NCBI RefSeq assembly: GCF_900156745.1
Contig: NZ_LT707065.1
Location: 1,240,001-1,304,000, forward strand
Length of the DNA: 64,000 bases
Direction: 5' to 3'
DNA from: Achromobacter sp. MFA1 R4
GTDB taxonomy: Bacteria; Pseudomonadota; Gammaproteobacteria; Burkholderiales; Burkholderiaceae_B
Both the position numbers and the translations under genes were made by a program. The notes under the pieces are model-generated. The model searched no databases, had not been told where the DNA came from, and was given only the letters and a program-made list of their open reading frames with translations. How positions within the stretch are numbered: position 1 is the first letter of the stretch; each line of letters opens with the position of its first letter. Of this stretch, positions 24,944-34,300 are shown piece by piece.

Positions 24944-26821
24944 ATGGATCCCCGGCTGCTCGACTACTACAACAGCGAACTGACCTACCTGCGCGAACTC
25001 GCCGGCGAATTCGCCGCGGCCCACCCGAAGGTCGCCCGCCGGCTCGGCATGCAGGGCGTGGAGGTCGCCGACCCCTACGTCGAACGCATGATCGAGGCGT
25101 TCTGCTTCATGGCGGCGCGCGTGCAGCTCAAGCTGGACGCGGAATTTCCGCGCTTCACGCAGCGGCTGCTCGAAGTCGTCTACCCCAATTACGTGGCGCC
25201 CACGCCATCGATGAGCGTGGCGCGGCTGCACCCCGCCACCCGCGAGGGCGACTTCAGCCGCGGCGTGCGCGTGCCCCGGCACAGCGTCTTTCGCTCGGGC
25301 ATCACCCCCGGCGAGCAGACCGCGTGCGAATTCCGCAGCAGCCAGGACGTGGTGCTCTGGCCGATCGAGATCGCCAGCGCCTCGCTGACCATCGTGCCGC
25401 CGGACCTTCCCGACATGCGCCGCCACCTGGCCACCGGCCAGAACCTGCAGGGCGCGCTGCGCATCCGCCTGCGCACCACCGGCGACGTCAAGTTCTCGCA
25501 GTTGCGCGGCCTGGACGAACTGTGCTTCTACATCACCGGCGACGAACGCATCACCTCGCATCTCTTTGAACTCATCCACGTCGGCTGCGTGGCCGCGGTG
25601 GTGCGCGGGGCCGACGACGATCGCGGCGGCCACGTCATCACGCGGGGCGCCGTCACCCATGCGGGCCTGACCGCCGCGCAAGCCCAGCTGCCCACCACCT
25701 GGAACGGCTTTCACGGCAACAACCTGATCCAGGAGTACTTCGCCTTCCGCCAGCGCTTCTACTTCTTCAATGCGACGCAACTGGCGCGCGGCCTGGCATC
25801 CGCCGACGGCCAGGAAGCCGAGATCATCCTGCTCCTGGACCGGCTGCCGCAGGCCCTGTCCACGCACGTCAACGCCTCCCGCTTCGCGCTGTTCTGCACG
25901 CCCATCGTCAATCTCTTCGAAAAGCGCACGGACCGCGTCGAAGTCGACCGCGCCAAGACCGAACTCCACCTCGTGCCCGACCGCAGCCGCCCGCTGGACT
26001 ACGAAGTGTTCTCGGTCCAGCGCGTGGTCGGCCAGCAGGCCAAGAGCGCCAGCGAGGTGGTCTTCAATCCGCTTTATCACACGCTGCACAGCGACCTTGG
26101 CAACAACGGCCGCTACTTCTCCGTCAACCGCGAGCGCCGCGTCCTGTCCGACAACGCCCGCAAGTACGGGACGCGCACGCTGTATGTGGGCACCGAGGTG
26201 TACCTGTCCCTGGTGGACCAGTACGAAGCGCCCTATGGCGCAGACATCCGCTACCTGTCCGTCGACGCGCTGGTGACCAACCGCGACCTGCCCCGGCTCA
26301 TCCCGGTCGACGGCCACAACGACCTCTCCATGCGGGAATCGATTCCCATCGAACGCGTGTCGCTGCTGCACCCGCCCAGCATCCCGCGCGAACCCTACGC
26401 GCAGGGCGAAGCCGCCTGGCGGCTGATCCGCCAGCTGAGCTTCAACTACATCCCGCTGGCGGACCTGAACGAAAGCGACGGCGGGCAGGCCCTGCGCAAC
26501 ATGCTGCGCCTGTTCCTGCACGCCGGCGAGACCGATCTTTCCAACCAGATCGATGCCCTGGTGGGCTCGCGCATCACCCGCGTGACGCGCCGCCTGCCGC
26601 GCCACGCGCTGATGGTCTACGGCCGGGGCATCCATTGCGACCTCACCGTGGACGAGACCGGCTTCTCCGGCGTCAGCCCCTACCTGTTCGGCCTGATCCT
26701 CGAGCAGTACATCGCGCGCCACGTCTCGATCAACGTGTTCACCGAAACCTCGTTGCGCTCGATCCAGCGCGGCGACGTGGCCCGATGGGCGCCCCGCCCG
26801 GGCGGGCGCAGCGTGGTCTAG
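24944..26821 (+). CDS. tssF: T6SS baseplate protein TssF
   Basis: Main baseplate wedge protein, 625 residues, full length. It begins MDPRLLDYYNSELTYLRELAGEFAAAHPKVARRLG-like, the classical TssF opening, and contains DPYVERMIEAFCFMAAR and the PRFTQRLLEVVYPNY region. The C-terminal GRGIHCDLTVDE...YLFGLILEQY block is typical. It lies between tssE and tssG with gaps of two bases each, consistent with co-translation of the TssEFG wedge. Confidence 0.96.
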   Translation: MDPRLLDYYNSELTYLRELAGEFAAAHPKVARRLGMQGVEVADPYVERMIEAFCFMAARVQLKLDAEFPRFTQRLLEVVYPNYVAPTPSMSVARLHPATREGDFSRGVRVPRHSVFRSGITPGEQTACEFRSSQDVVLWPIEIASASLTIVPPDLPDMRRHLATGQNLQGALRIRLRTTGDVKFSQLRGLDELCFYITGDERITSHLFELIHVGCVAAVVRGADDDRGGHVITRGAVTHAGLTAAQAQLPTTWNGFHGNNLIQEYFAFRQRFYFFNATQLARGLASADGQEAEIILLLDRLPQALSTHVNASRFALFCTPIVNLFEKRTDRVEVDRAKTELHLVPDRSRPLDYEVFSVQRVVGQQAKSASEVVFNPLYHTLHSDLGNNGRYFSVNRERRVLSDNARKYGTRTLYVGTEVYLSLVDQYEAPYGADIRYLSVDALVTNRDLPRLIPVDGHNDLSMRESIPIERVSLLHPPSIPREPYAQGEAAWRLIRQLSFNYIPLADLNESDGGQALRNMLRLFLHAGETDLSNQIDALVGSRITRVTRRLPRHALMVYGRGIHCDLTVDETGFSGVSPYLFGLILEQYIARHVSINVFTETSLRSIQRGDVARWAPRPGGRSVV

Positions 26822-26823
26822 CC

Positions 26824-27861
26824 ATGGAACCGCTTCCCCACCCCGCCCCGCCGGCGCCCGCGCTGCGCGAATGGTTCGACCCGGCACAGCCGTGGAAGAC
26901 CAGCTTTCTCGGGCTGATGCGCGCGCTGGCCGCGCAGATGTCCGACGCGCCGGTCCCCGGCGCCGCCCTGCTGCCCAGCGAGGAATCGCACCGGATCGGG
27001 CAGCGCGCCAGCCTGGTGTTCGCCCCCAGCGAAGTCGCCGCGGTCGAGCACGACGGCGCCCGCATCCACGTGCAGTTGCACAGCCTGGGCATGTGGGGGC
27101 CGCAGGGGCCGATGCCGCTGCACATGTCCGAGCAGGCGTACACGCGCGTCGAAAGCCACCACGACCGCACGCTGACCGACTTCGCGGACCTGTTCCATCA
27201 TCGCGCCCTGTCGCTCTTTTACCGCGCGTGGGCGGCGGGGCAATCGACCGCTTCGCTGGACCGCCCGGCCGAAGAGCGGTTCACGTTCTACATCGGCAGC
27301 CTGATCGGGGACGATCCCCGCGACAGCGCCGCGCTGCACCCCGCCACCCATGCCCGCTACGCCGCGGCCTCGCATCTGGTGCGCGAGGCCCGCAATCCCG
27401 AGGGCCTCGCGCGCGCCTTGTCCTTCTATTTCGGCGTGGACGTCGAGGTCGAGGAATTCATGCCCAACTGGATTGGGCTGGACGTCGGCGGCCGCGGCAT
27501 CCTGGGCGTGCCGTCGCCCGCCGCCATCCTGGGCGGGCAGGCCACGCTGGGGCACTCCATTCCCGACTGCCAGCACCGCTTCCGCCTGGTGATGGGACCG
27601 CTGACCCTGGAGCAATACCTGCGCCTGACGCCGCACGGCGACGACCTGCCCACGCTGGTGGACTGGGTGCGCACCTTTGTCGGCTACGAATTCGACTGGG
27701 AACTGCAACTGCTGATCAAGCCGCGGGCGGCGCCGTGCGCGCGCGCCCGGGCCGACCATCGCCTCGGGTACTCCACCTGGCTCGGCGAAGCGCCGACCGA
27801 CGCGCCCGTGACCGGCATGGTGTTCGAGCCCGAGCACTACCGCGACCCCAAGGCCCCCTGA
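26824..27861 (+). CDS. tssG: T6SS baseplate protein TssG
   Basis: Baseplate wedge partner of TssF, 345 residues. The ATG at 26824 follows the tssF stop by 2 bases. Family motifs visible are SLGMWGPQGPMPLH near residue 90, FHHRALSLFYRAW near 126, the FYFGVDVEVEEF region, and the late PLTLEQYLRLTP. Two TssG copies hold the TssF dimer in other systems. Length and motif order are normal. Confidence 0.95.
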   Translation: MEPLPHPAPPAPALREWFDPAQPWKTSFLGLMRALAAQMSDAPVPGAALLPSEESHRIGQRASLVFAPSEVAAVEHDGARIHVQLHSLGMWGPQGPMPLHMSEQAYTRVESHHDRTLTDFADLFHHRALSLFYRAWAAGQSTASLDRPAEERFTFYIGSLIGDDPRDSAALHPATHARYAAASHLVREARNPEGLARALSFYFGVDVEVEEFMPNWIGLDVGGRGILGVPSPAAILGGQATLGHSIPDCQHRFRLVMGPLTLEQYLRLTPHGDDLPTLVDWVRTFVGYEFDWELQLLIKPRAAPCARARADHRLGYSTWLGEAPTDAPVTGMVFEPEHYRDPKAP

Positions 27862-27875
27862 ACGAGCGCAACGCC

Positions 27876-28919
27876 ATGGACACCGCCACGCCCGCCGACC
27901 TCGGCCCCGATTCCGACCTCCTGCAACCGCTGGAAGGCCCGTTGCCCTGCGGCCCGGACCTCGAATACGACCCCGACTTCGTGGTCCTGCACGCCAACGT
28001 CGCACCACGCGGCGACGCGCAGTACGGCGACTTCGTCGACGCCGCGCCCGCCATCAACTGGGCGGACGCCGAACGCGACTGCCGCGCCCTGCTGGCGCGC
28101 AGCAAGGACCTGCGCCTGCTGATCGTCCTGGCGCGCTGCCGCGTGCGGCAGGCCGGCGCGGCGGGACTGCGCGCGGCGCTTGCGCTGATCGACGCCATGC
28201 TGCGCCGCTATCCCGGCGCGCTCAATCCTGTTCCCCTGCTCGATGGCGACCCTGATCCGCTCATCGTTTCCAACGTCCTGGCCGCGCTGGCGGACCCGGA
28301 CGGCCTGGCGGCGGACGTGCGCGACATCGGCCTGCCCAAGAGCATGGGCACGCCGCTGAAGGTCCGCGACATCGAACGCGCGCTGGCCCGAACCCGCGCC
28401 AAGGATGCGCTCTCGCCGGAGGCCGCGACGCGGCTCGTGTCCGACCTGCACGACCGGCGCGACCCCGTGGTCACGGCCCTGTCGAAGGCCTTTGCCGCGC
28501 TCGGCCGCATCCAGGACTGGGCCGCGCAGCACCTGGACGGCGCCCGGCCGGACCTGGGCGTGCTGGTCCAACTGCTGCAGCCCTTCCACGCGCCGACGGC
28601 CGCGCCGCCGGTGCAGACCGGGCCGGCCGCGGCCCCGGCGCCGTCCGAACCGTCCGCGCCCGGCGGCGCGCCGCCCGCCGCCGCGCTGCCCTTGGACCCG
28701 GCCGCGCCGGCCCCGGCGCTCTTCGGCGCGGCCGTCACCCGCTGGGACATGCTTGAAACGCTGCGCAGCGCCCGCCAGTGGTTTGAGTTCCACGAACCCA
28801 GCAGCCCGGTCAGCGTGTTGCTCAAGCAGGCCGAACGCATGGTCGGACGGCGCTATGCCGAGCTGCATCGCATGGTTCCGGCCGAGCTGCTGGAGCAATG
28901 GGACGCCCCGCAGGATTGA
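27876..28919 (+). CDS. tssA: T6SS assembly cap protein TssA
   Basis: A 347-residue TssA with an ImpA N-terminal domain (GPLPCGPDLEYDPDF near residue 20, then WADAERDCRALLARSKDLRLLIVLAR). The middle is a Pro/Ala linker (about 230-275). The short C-terminus has the conserved RWDMLETLRSARQWFEFHEPSSPV block, which places it with short TssA proteins ending in a small domain. TssA primes baseplate and sheath assembly. It is the last recognised tss gene of the plus-strand arm. The fimbrial adhesin gene follows after 43 bases with its own ribosome site. Confidence 0.93.
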   Translation: MDTATPADLGPDSDLLQPLEGPLPCGPDLEYDPDFVVLHANVAPRGDAQYGDFVDAAPAINWADAERDCRALLARSKDLRLLIVLARCRVRQAGAAGLRAALALIDAMLRRYPGALNPVPLLDGDPDPLIVSNVLAALADPDGLAADVRDIGLPKSMGTPLKVRDIERALARTRAKDALSPEAATRLVSDLHDRRDPVVTALSKAFAALGRIQDWAAQHLDGARPDLGVLVQLLQPFHAPTAAPPVQTGPAAAPAPSEPSAPGGAPPAAALPLDPAAPAPALFGAAVTRWDMLETLRSARQWFEFHEPSSPVSVLLKQAERMVGRRYAELHRMVPAELLEQWDAPQD

Positions 28920-28962
28920 TCCACGTGCCCTCTCGAATGATGTCGAAACAGGAGTAAGACCC

Positions 28963-29970
28963 ATGAAACGCATATGCGCGGCAGTCGCCCTGGCGGCGCT
29001 GTTCCAGTTCCAGAACGCCCACGCCGAATGCCGGAAGATTGTTCCCGCGGACTATGACAATTGGCTGGGCATGGAGGATCCGGTTCCCGGTGTGATCGAC
29101 TACAACGCCGAGCATGTAGTCACGTTCGGAAGCGGTCTCATCGACGTCGAGTCGACGCTCCCTGTCAACGCCACCATCGCGACCGGCGAATCGGCGCCAA
29201 CGGGACACACCTACATCCTGCGTTGCGACGACAACGTCGGCACCAACCGGTTCGAGCTGACCCCCGATAACGGCGCGGACATCCAGCCTTCGGGTGTGGA
29301 CGGGATCGGCTACCGCGTCTTCTACAAGCGCGCCAGCGGTACGTCGACGCAGTTTCCGTACATCAACTATTGGACCGCGGACCGAACCGAGTATCCCGCC
29401 ATCCCGGCCGGCAACACCTTCGTGATCGAACTCGTCAAGACCGGCCCCATGCCAAGCGTATCGACCCTCAATCTGGGACAGGTGGCGCGCATTGCCGGCG
29501 GCGGCGACGGCGTCACCGCCCTCAAGGTGCTGGCCAGCCCGGTCACCCTGCGCGTGCTGCCGCATTGCCAGGTCACCGGCGATAAACCGTTGCTGGTGGA
29601 TTTTGGCCAGTTCGGTCCAAGCGAGGTGTCCGCGATCAGCGGCCCGACCCAGCCGGTGACGATCAACGTGGCCTGCGATGGTCCCACCCCGCCCAACACG
29701 GTGTCGGCGACGCTGGCGGCGCAGCCCGACCCGATCGTCAGCGATTTCATCAAGAACGGCGGCACCGCCTCCGGCCTGGCGATCCGGCTGCGCGACGTGG
29801 CCACGCAGGCGGTGCTCAAGCCGCAGATTCCCACCAGCGTGCTGACCCAGAGCTCGCCGGGCTACAACACCGCCTTCAATCTGGAAGCCTCGGTGCTGCG
29901 GGTCGGCGCCGCGGCGGCCGTCCCCGGCACGATCGACGCCCAGGCGGTCGTCACCCTGACTTTCCTCTGA
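28963..29970 (+). CDS. Two-domain fimbrial tip adhesin (FimH-like architecture)
   Basis: Predicted exported adhesin, 335 residues. The ATG at 28963 has GGAG 8 bases upstream and gives a signal peptide ending AHA near residue 21. The N-terminal part (about 22-185) is larger than a pilin and contains one cysteine pair (Cys23, Cys88), as expected for a lectin-like receptor-binding domain. The C-terminal part (about 186-335) is a pilin domain with the usual cysteine pair (Cys202, Cys238) and a final beta strand. This two-domain plan is that of chaperone-usher tip adhesins. No chaperone or usher is adjacent; the nearest are at 50.8-54.3 kb, inside the same T6SS cluster. Receptor unknown. Confidence 0.8.
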   Translation: MKRICAAVALAALFQFQNAHAECRKIVPADYDNWLGMEDPVPGVIDYNAEHVVTFGSGLIDVESTLPVNATIATGESAPTGHTYILRCDDNVGTNRFELTPDNGADIQPSGVDGIGYRVFYKRASGTSTQFPYINYWTADRTEYPAIPAGNTFVIELVKTGPMPSVSTLNLGQVARIAGGGDGVTALKVLASPVTLRVLPHCQVTGDKPLLVDFGQFGPSEVSAISGPTQPVTINVACDGPTPPNTVSATLAAQPDPIVSDFIKNGGTASGLAIRLRDVATQAVLKPQIPTSVLTQSSPGYNTAFNLEASVLRVGAAAAVPGTIDAQAVVTLTFL

Positions 29971-29984
29971 CCCCCCGCACCCGC

Positions 29985-31376
29985 ATGAGCCAGACGACTT
30001 CCACCATCTTCGTCCAGATCGCCAGCTACCGGGATCCGGAACTCATCCCCACGCTGCGCGACCTGATCGGCAGCGCGGCGTTTCCGGACCGCCTTCGCAT
30101 CGTGGTCTGCTGGCAGCACGGGCCCGACGAACATGTGGGCATCTTCCTTAGCCAGCAGTTCCTGCAGTGGGAGCTGCAACCCGGTTCGCCGTTCAACCTG
30201 CATACGTTTACATTCGGGGGTGCGCGCATCGAGCTGATCGACGTGCCCCATGAACAGTCGCAGGGCGCCTGCTGGGCGCGCAACCAGATCCAGCAGCGGT
30301 ACCGCGACGAAGCCTATACGCTGCAACTGGACTCGCATCACCGCTTCGTGGCCAATTGGGACACCGCGGTGATCGGCATGCTGGAACAACTGCGGCCGCG
30401 CAGCCCCAAGCCGCTGCTCACGGCCTATCTGTCGTTCTACACCCCCCCTGCGCCCGACACGCCTTTCATCAAGAAAGAGGAGCCCGCGCTCGGCATGCGC
30501 TTCGACAGGTTCAGCCGGGGGGGGCCGATCCTGTTCCGCTCGTTCACGCTGCCCAACTGGCGGACGCTGCACGAACCGGTCCCCGCACGTTTCTACAGCG
30601 GGCACTTTGCCTTTGCCGATGGCGCATTCGCGCGGGAAGTCCAGCACGACCCGGACTACTTTTTCCACGGCGAGGAAATCTCCATCGCCGTGCGCGCCTT
30701 CACGCACGGCTATGACCTGTACCACCCGCACCGCACCCTCGCCTGGCACGAGTACGTGCGCGACGGCCGGCGCAAGATATGGGACGACCACGACAAGACG
30801 GCGCGCGACGACGGACGGGTCCGCCTCACCTGGAGCGAGCGCAATGACCTTTCGATGGCGCGCAACCGCGTGCTGTTCGGCATGGAACCGGAGGCCGGGG
30901 ATACGGAACTGTCCAGGAACGATCCGCGCGGCAGCGCCTACGGGTTCGGCACGGCAAGATCGCTGGCGGACTACGAGGTCTACGCCGGCATCAGCTTTCG
31001 CGACCGCGCCGTGCAGCCGGAGGTGCTGGCGCATGCGCCTCCCGACCTTGGCGCCGTGAGGCCCGGCGCGACGCTGGATCGCGCCACGCTGCGCCGTTCG
31101 AACGACGTGCGGGTGGTCGCCCATCACACGTCCATCGACGTCGCCGCCTGTCCACGCGCCACGCGCTGCACCGTCCAGGCGCTGCGCGACGACGGCACCG
31201 TGCTGCACGAAGACGACGCCGACATCGAGGCCGCGCGGCAGCACTGCCATGGCGAATGGTTCGACCGCGACCTGGCGTTCATGAGCGACCTGGGCGTAAA
31301 GCCCGCCGCGTTTCGCATCGTGCTGCGCGATGCGCACGGCGAAACCTTGAAGGCATTCACGAGCGCCGTGGGGTAA
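29985..31376 (+). CDS. GlcNAc-transferase-like glycosyltransferase (PF11397/GT60-like)
   Basis: A 463-residue protein with no signal peptide. The first about 330 residues match the 'Glycosyltransferase (GlcNAc)' family, known from Skp1 GlcNAc-transferase: IFVQIASYRDPEL at 8-20, the sugar-nucleotide/metal motif QLDSHHRF (114-121) followed by WD (125-126), and a late FFHGEEISIAVRAFTHGYDLYHP block. A C-terminal region of about 130 residues is not recognised. It starts 14 bases after the adhesin stop, so the two are probably one transcript. It could glycosylate the adhesin, another surface structure, or, if T6SS-delivered, a host protein; the sequence does not decide. Confidence 0.78.
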   Translation: MSQTTSTIFVQIASYRDPELIPTLRDLIGSAAFPDRLRIVVCWQHGPDEHVGIFLSQQFLQWELQPGSPFNLHTFTFGGARIELIDVPHEQSQGACWARNQIQQRYRDEAYTLQLDSHHRFVANWDTAVIGMLEQLRPRSPKPLLTAYLSFYTPPAPDTPFIKKEEPALGMRFDRFSRGGPILFRSFTLPNWRTLHEPVPARFYSGHFAFADGAFAREVQHDPDYFFHGEEISIAVRAFTHGYDLYHPHRTLAWHEYVRDGRRKIWDDHDKTARDDGRVRLTWSERNDLSMARNRVLFGMEPEAGDTELSRNDPRGSAYGFGTARSLADYEVYAGISFRDRAVQPEVLAHAPPDLGAVRPGATLDRATLRRSNDVRVVAHHTSIDVAACPRATRCTVQALRDDGTVLHEDDADIEAARQHCHGEWFDRDLAFMSDLGVKPAAFRIVLRDAHGETLKAFTSAVG

Positions 31377-31390
31377 GGGCGGGCCCGCCC
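31377..31390. terminator. 14-bp perfect palindrome between convergent T6SS arms
   Basis: GGGCGGGCCCGCCC fills almost the whole 16-base space between the stop of the glycosyltransferase gene (31376) and the stop of rhs (31393). As a GC stem it may slow or stop RNA polymerase from both sides, although T-runs are missing and the centre leaves little room for a loop. Confidence 0.4.
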
Positions 31391-31392
31391 GG

Positions 31393-34300
31393 CTACGGGA
31401 CGCGCGCGGCGGGCGGCAGCGCGCCGGCCCACAGGACCGGCGCGCGCTCCGGAATCGTGATCCCCGCGCGCGCGCCAACGCCCGGCGTCCCCACCGCCAG
31501 GCCGGTGGGATTGGCCTGCATCGCGGGCGCGCCCACGTAGCGATACGGGCTGACCCCGGGCGGCGCGTCGCGGTCCGGACTCAGGTAGCGGGCGGTGAGC
31601 GGGTCATAAAAGCGGCGGCCATTCCAGCAGATCGACACGTCCGGGTCCATCCAATGGCCGGCAAAGCCCGGCGGCGCGGGCGTGTCCACCACGGGTGGGC
31701 CAATCCGTTCGCCCCAGGCCCGTATGCCGCCAAGCCAGGCGACGCCCCCGTCGCCGTCCAGGACCGCGCGCACCCGGCCCGCCGCGTCCACATACAGGTA
31801 TTGCGCCTGCGGCGCGGCCCAGCCTGCCGCTTTGTGGGGCCGCCGCTGGATCAGCCGGGCGACCGGGGCGTACGACAGGCAGCCCGGACGCGCCGGCGCA
31901 TAGAGGTAGGTGACGCGCAGCAACGGGGTGCGCTCCTGCATCAGGCGCAGCCCGTCCCACACGAAGCGATGGGTCCACGCATCGCCCGCCTGCGCGAGAC
32001 GCCGCGCGGCCAGCCGGCCGGCCGCGTCGTACGCATACGCGACGGCCACGCCGTTCTCCCGGGCCTGGATCAGCCGGCCTGCCGCGTCCCACTCGAATGA
32101 CGCGCGGGACAAAGGGCCGTCGCGTCGCAGCACCCGCCCCCAGGGGTCGTACGCCAGCGCGTGCCGGCCGACCCGGGCGGGACGATGGTCGGGCGCGGGG
32201 CTGGGCGGCGCCCACCCCGCGCTGTCCAACGCAATGACGTTGCCGCCCGCATCCCAGGTGGTGTAGACCATGCCGGCCTCGCCGAGGCTGCGCACCAATT
32301 GGCCACGCCGGTCGTAGTCGTAGAGCCGGCGCCCCAGCGCGTCCGACTCTTCGACCAGCCGCCCCGCCGCGTCCCGCCGTTCGCTCCGGTCGAGACCGTC
32401 GATCCGCGTGAAGCCGCCAGCCACCCGCGCCGACGTCTCCGACCGCGTCCCCGCCGTCTCGTCGATGACGATGTCGCGCTGCACGCCGCCCGCAATACGC
32501 ATCGTCTCGCGGCCAGCGCCATCGTAGATCAGCGTGGCCAGCGTCACGGTCTCTCCCTCCAGCGCATAGCTCAGTTGCACGGCCCGCTGCCCGGGGTCGC
32601 GCGCCGCGTACAGGGCCAGGCCGCAAGGCAGCCGGTACGCGGCCACATGGCCCTGGTCGTCGATATGCCGCTGCAGCGTGCCGCGCTCGCCGGTTTCCCC
32701 GACCACGCGGCCATGGGCGTCATAGGCGAACACCAGGCGGGATGTCCCCCCATCGCCCTCAGCGCGGACCTCGGCCAGCCGGCCGTGGTCATCGTGCTCG
32801 AACGCCCAGCGCAGGCCCGCGCGCTCGCGGCGGGCCAGGCGTCCCTGCGCGTCGTAGCCGAACTCGGTGTCGGCGCGCATTGCGCCGGCGATGTCCGCCT
32901 GATGCGTGACGCGGCCCGAGACATCCAGGCGGCGTTCGATGGTCACCCCGTCCGCATCGCGCCGCGCCCACGCGCGGCGCACCACGTCCATGATCCAGCG
33001 CTGCGTGCCGCCGCCCGGCCCTTGCACCTCGAGGCCATGGCCTGTCGCATCCCGGGCATGGCGCGTGGTGGCGCCTTCTTCGTCCGTAAGCTGCGCCAGC
33101 GCCCCTTGCGCGTCATAGCGCCAATGGCGCGTGTGCCCCGCGGCATTGGCCAGCGAGACCAGGCGTCCCCCCGCGTCATACACGGCCAGCCGCGCCCGCG
33201 TGCCGTCGCCGACGCGCACCTTGAGATTGCCGACGTCGTCCCGCTCCCGCACTTCCAGCGGATGGCCGGGCCCGCCCCGTGCGCGCAGTTGGCCGTCATC
33301 GGTCCAGGCGTACCGGAACTGCGCGCCGTCCGCGCCTTCGCGCACCAGCAGCCGGCCCGCGTCGTCATGCGCATGGCGGGTTGCGACGCCGTTCTGGCGC
33401 ACCACCCGCCGTGCGCCGGTTTCCGGGTCATATTCATAGTCCGTGATGACGCCCCCCGGCGCACGCCGCTGCTGCGGGCGCAAGTGGGGATCGCGCAGCC
33501 AGAACCAGTTCCGCGCGCCCTCGCGCGACAGCATGAGGGGAATCGACGTGGAAAAGGCGTAGCCCACGCGCCGCACCCGTCCATGGGGCGCCGTCTCTCG
33601 GACCACGCGGCCAAAGCCGTCGTACTCGAATTCGAATGCCCCGTCGGGCGCGTCCACGCGCGCGAGCTGCGAGCCCTTGTCGTAGTGCGCCTTGTAGACG
33701 GCCCCCTGGGCATCGCGGTAGGCCACGACCCGCCCTTGCGCATCGACATGCCAGTGCAATTCGGCGCCGTCCGAGGCCTGCATCCTGACACGCCGGGCCT
33801 GCGGCTCGCGTCGCACCAGCCACATCCGCCCCCCCGGCAGGCGCAACCCGGCCACCTGCGGTCCCGCGGTCGATCCGAGCCAACGGATCGACCGCTCCCC
33901 GGCCGCCTCGGCGATGTCGGCAAGCAGGCCATCCTGGTAGCCGTACCGGCCTATCGGCTTGCCGCGGGACGATTCCACCCGCGCCAAGCGTCCGTCGGTC
34001 CCGTACGCATAAACCGCGCTGGGTTCCGATTGGGGGCCGCGCGCCACGGCGCGTATCCTGCCCGCGTCGTCCAGGTCGAACCACAGTCCCGCGCCGCGCT
34101 CATTGCTGACAGACCGGATGCCGCCGCGCGGGTCGCGCGCAATCGTGAATAGCCTGCCGTCGAGGAACTCCAGGGCGTCCAGCCGCCACGTGCCCGCTTC
34201 GTCCGCGGGCAGAAAGCGCATGCAGGCCGGCCCCGCGTCCGCGATCACATAATGGCCGTCCTCAAGGCAGGCCAGATTGAGCGAGGCCGCGGCAAGAATG

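Noticed and set aside
28405..28962. In-frame extension of the adhesin gene back into tssA
   Set aside because: The extension is Arg/Pro noise in the wrong frame of tssA. The ATG at 28963 has GGAG and gives a signal peptide.
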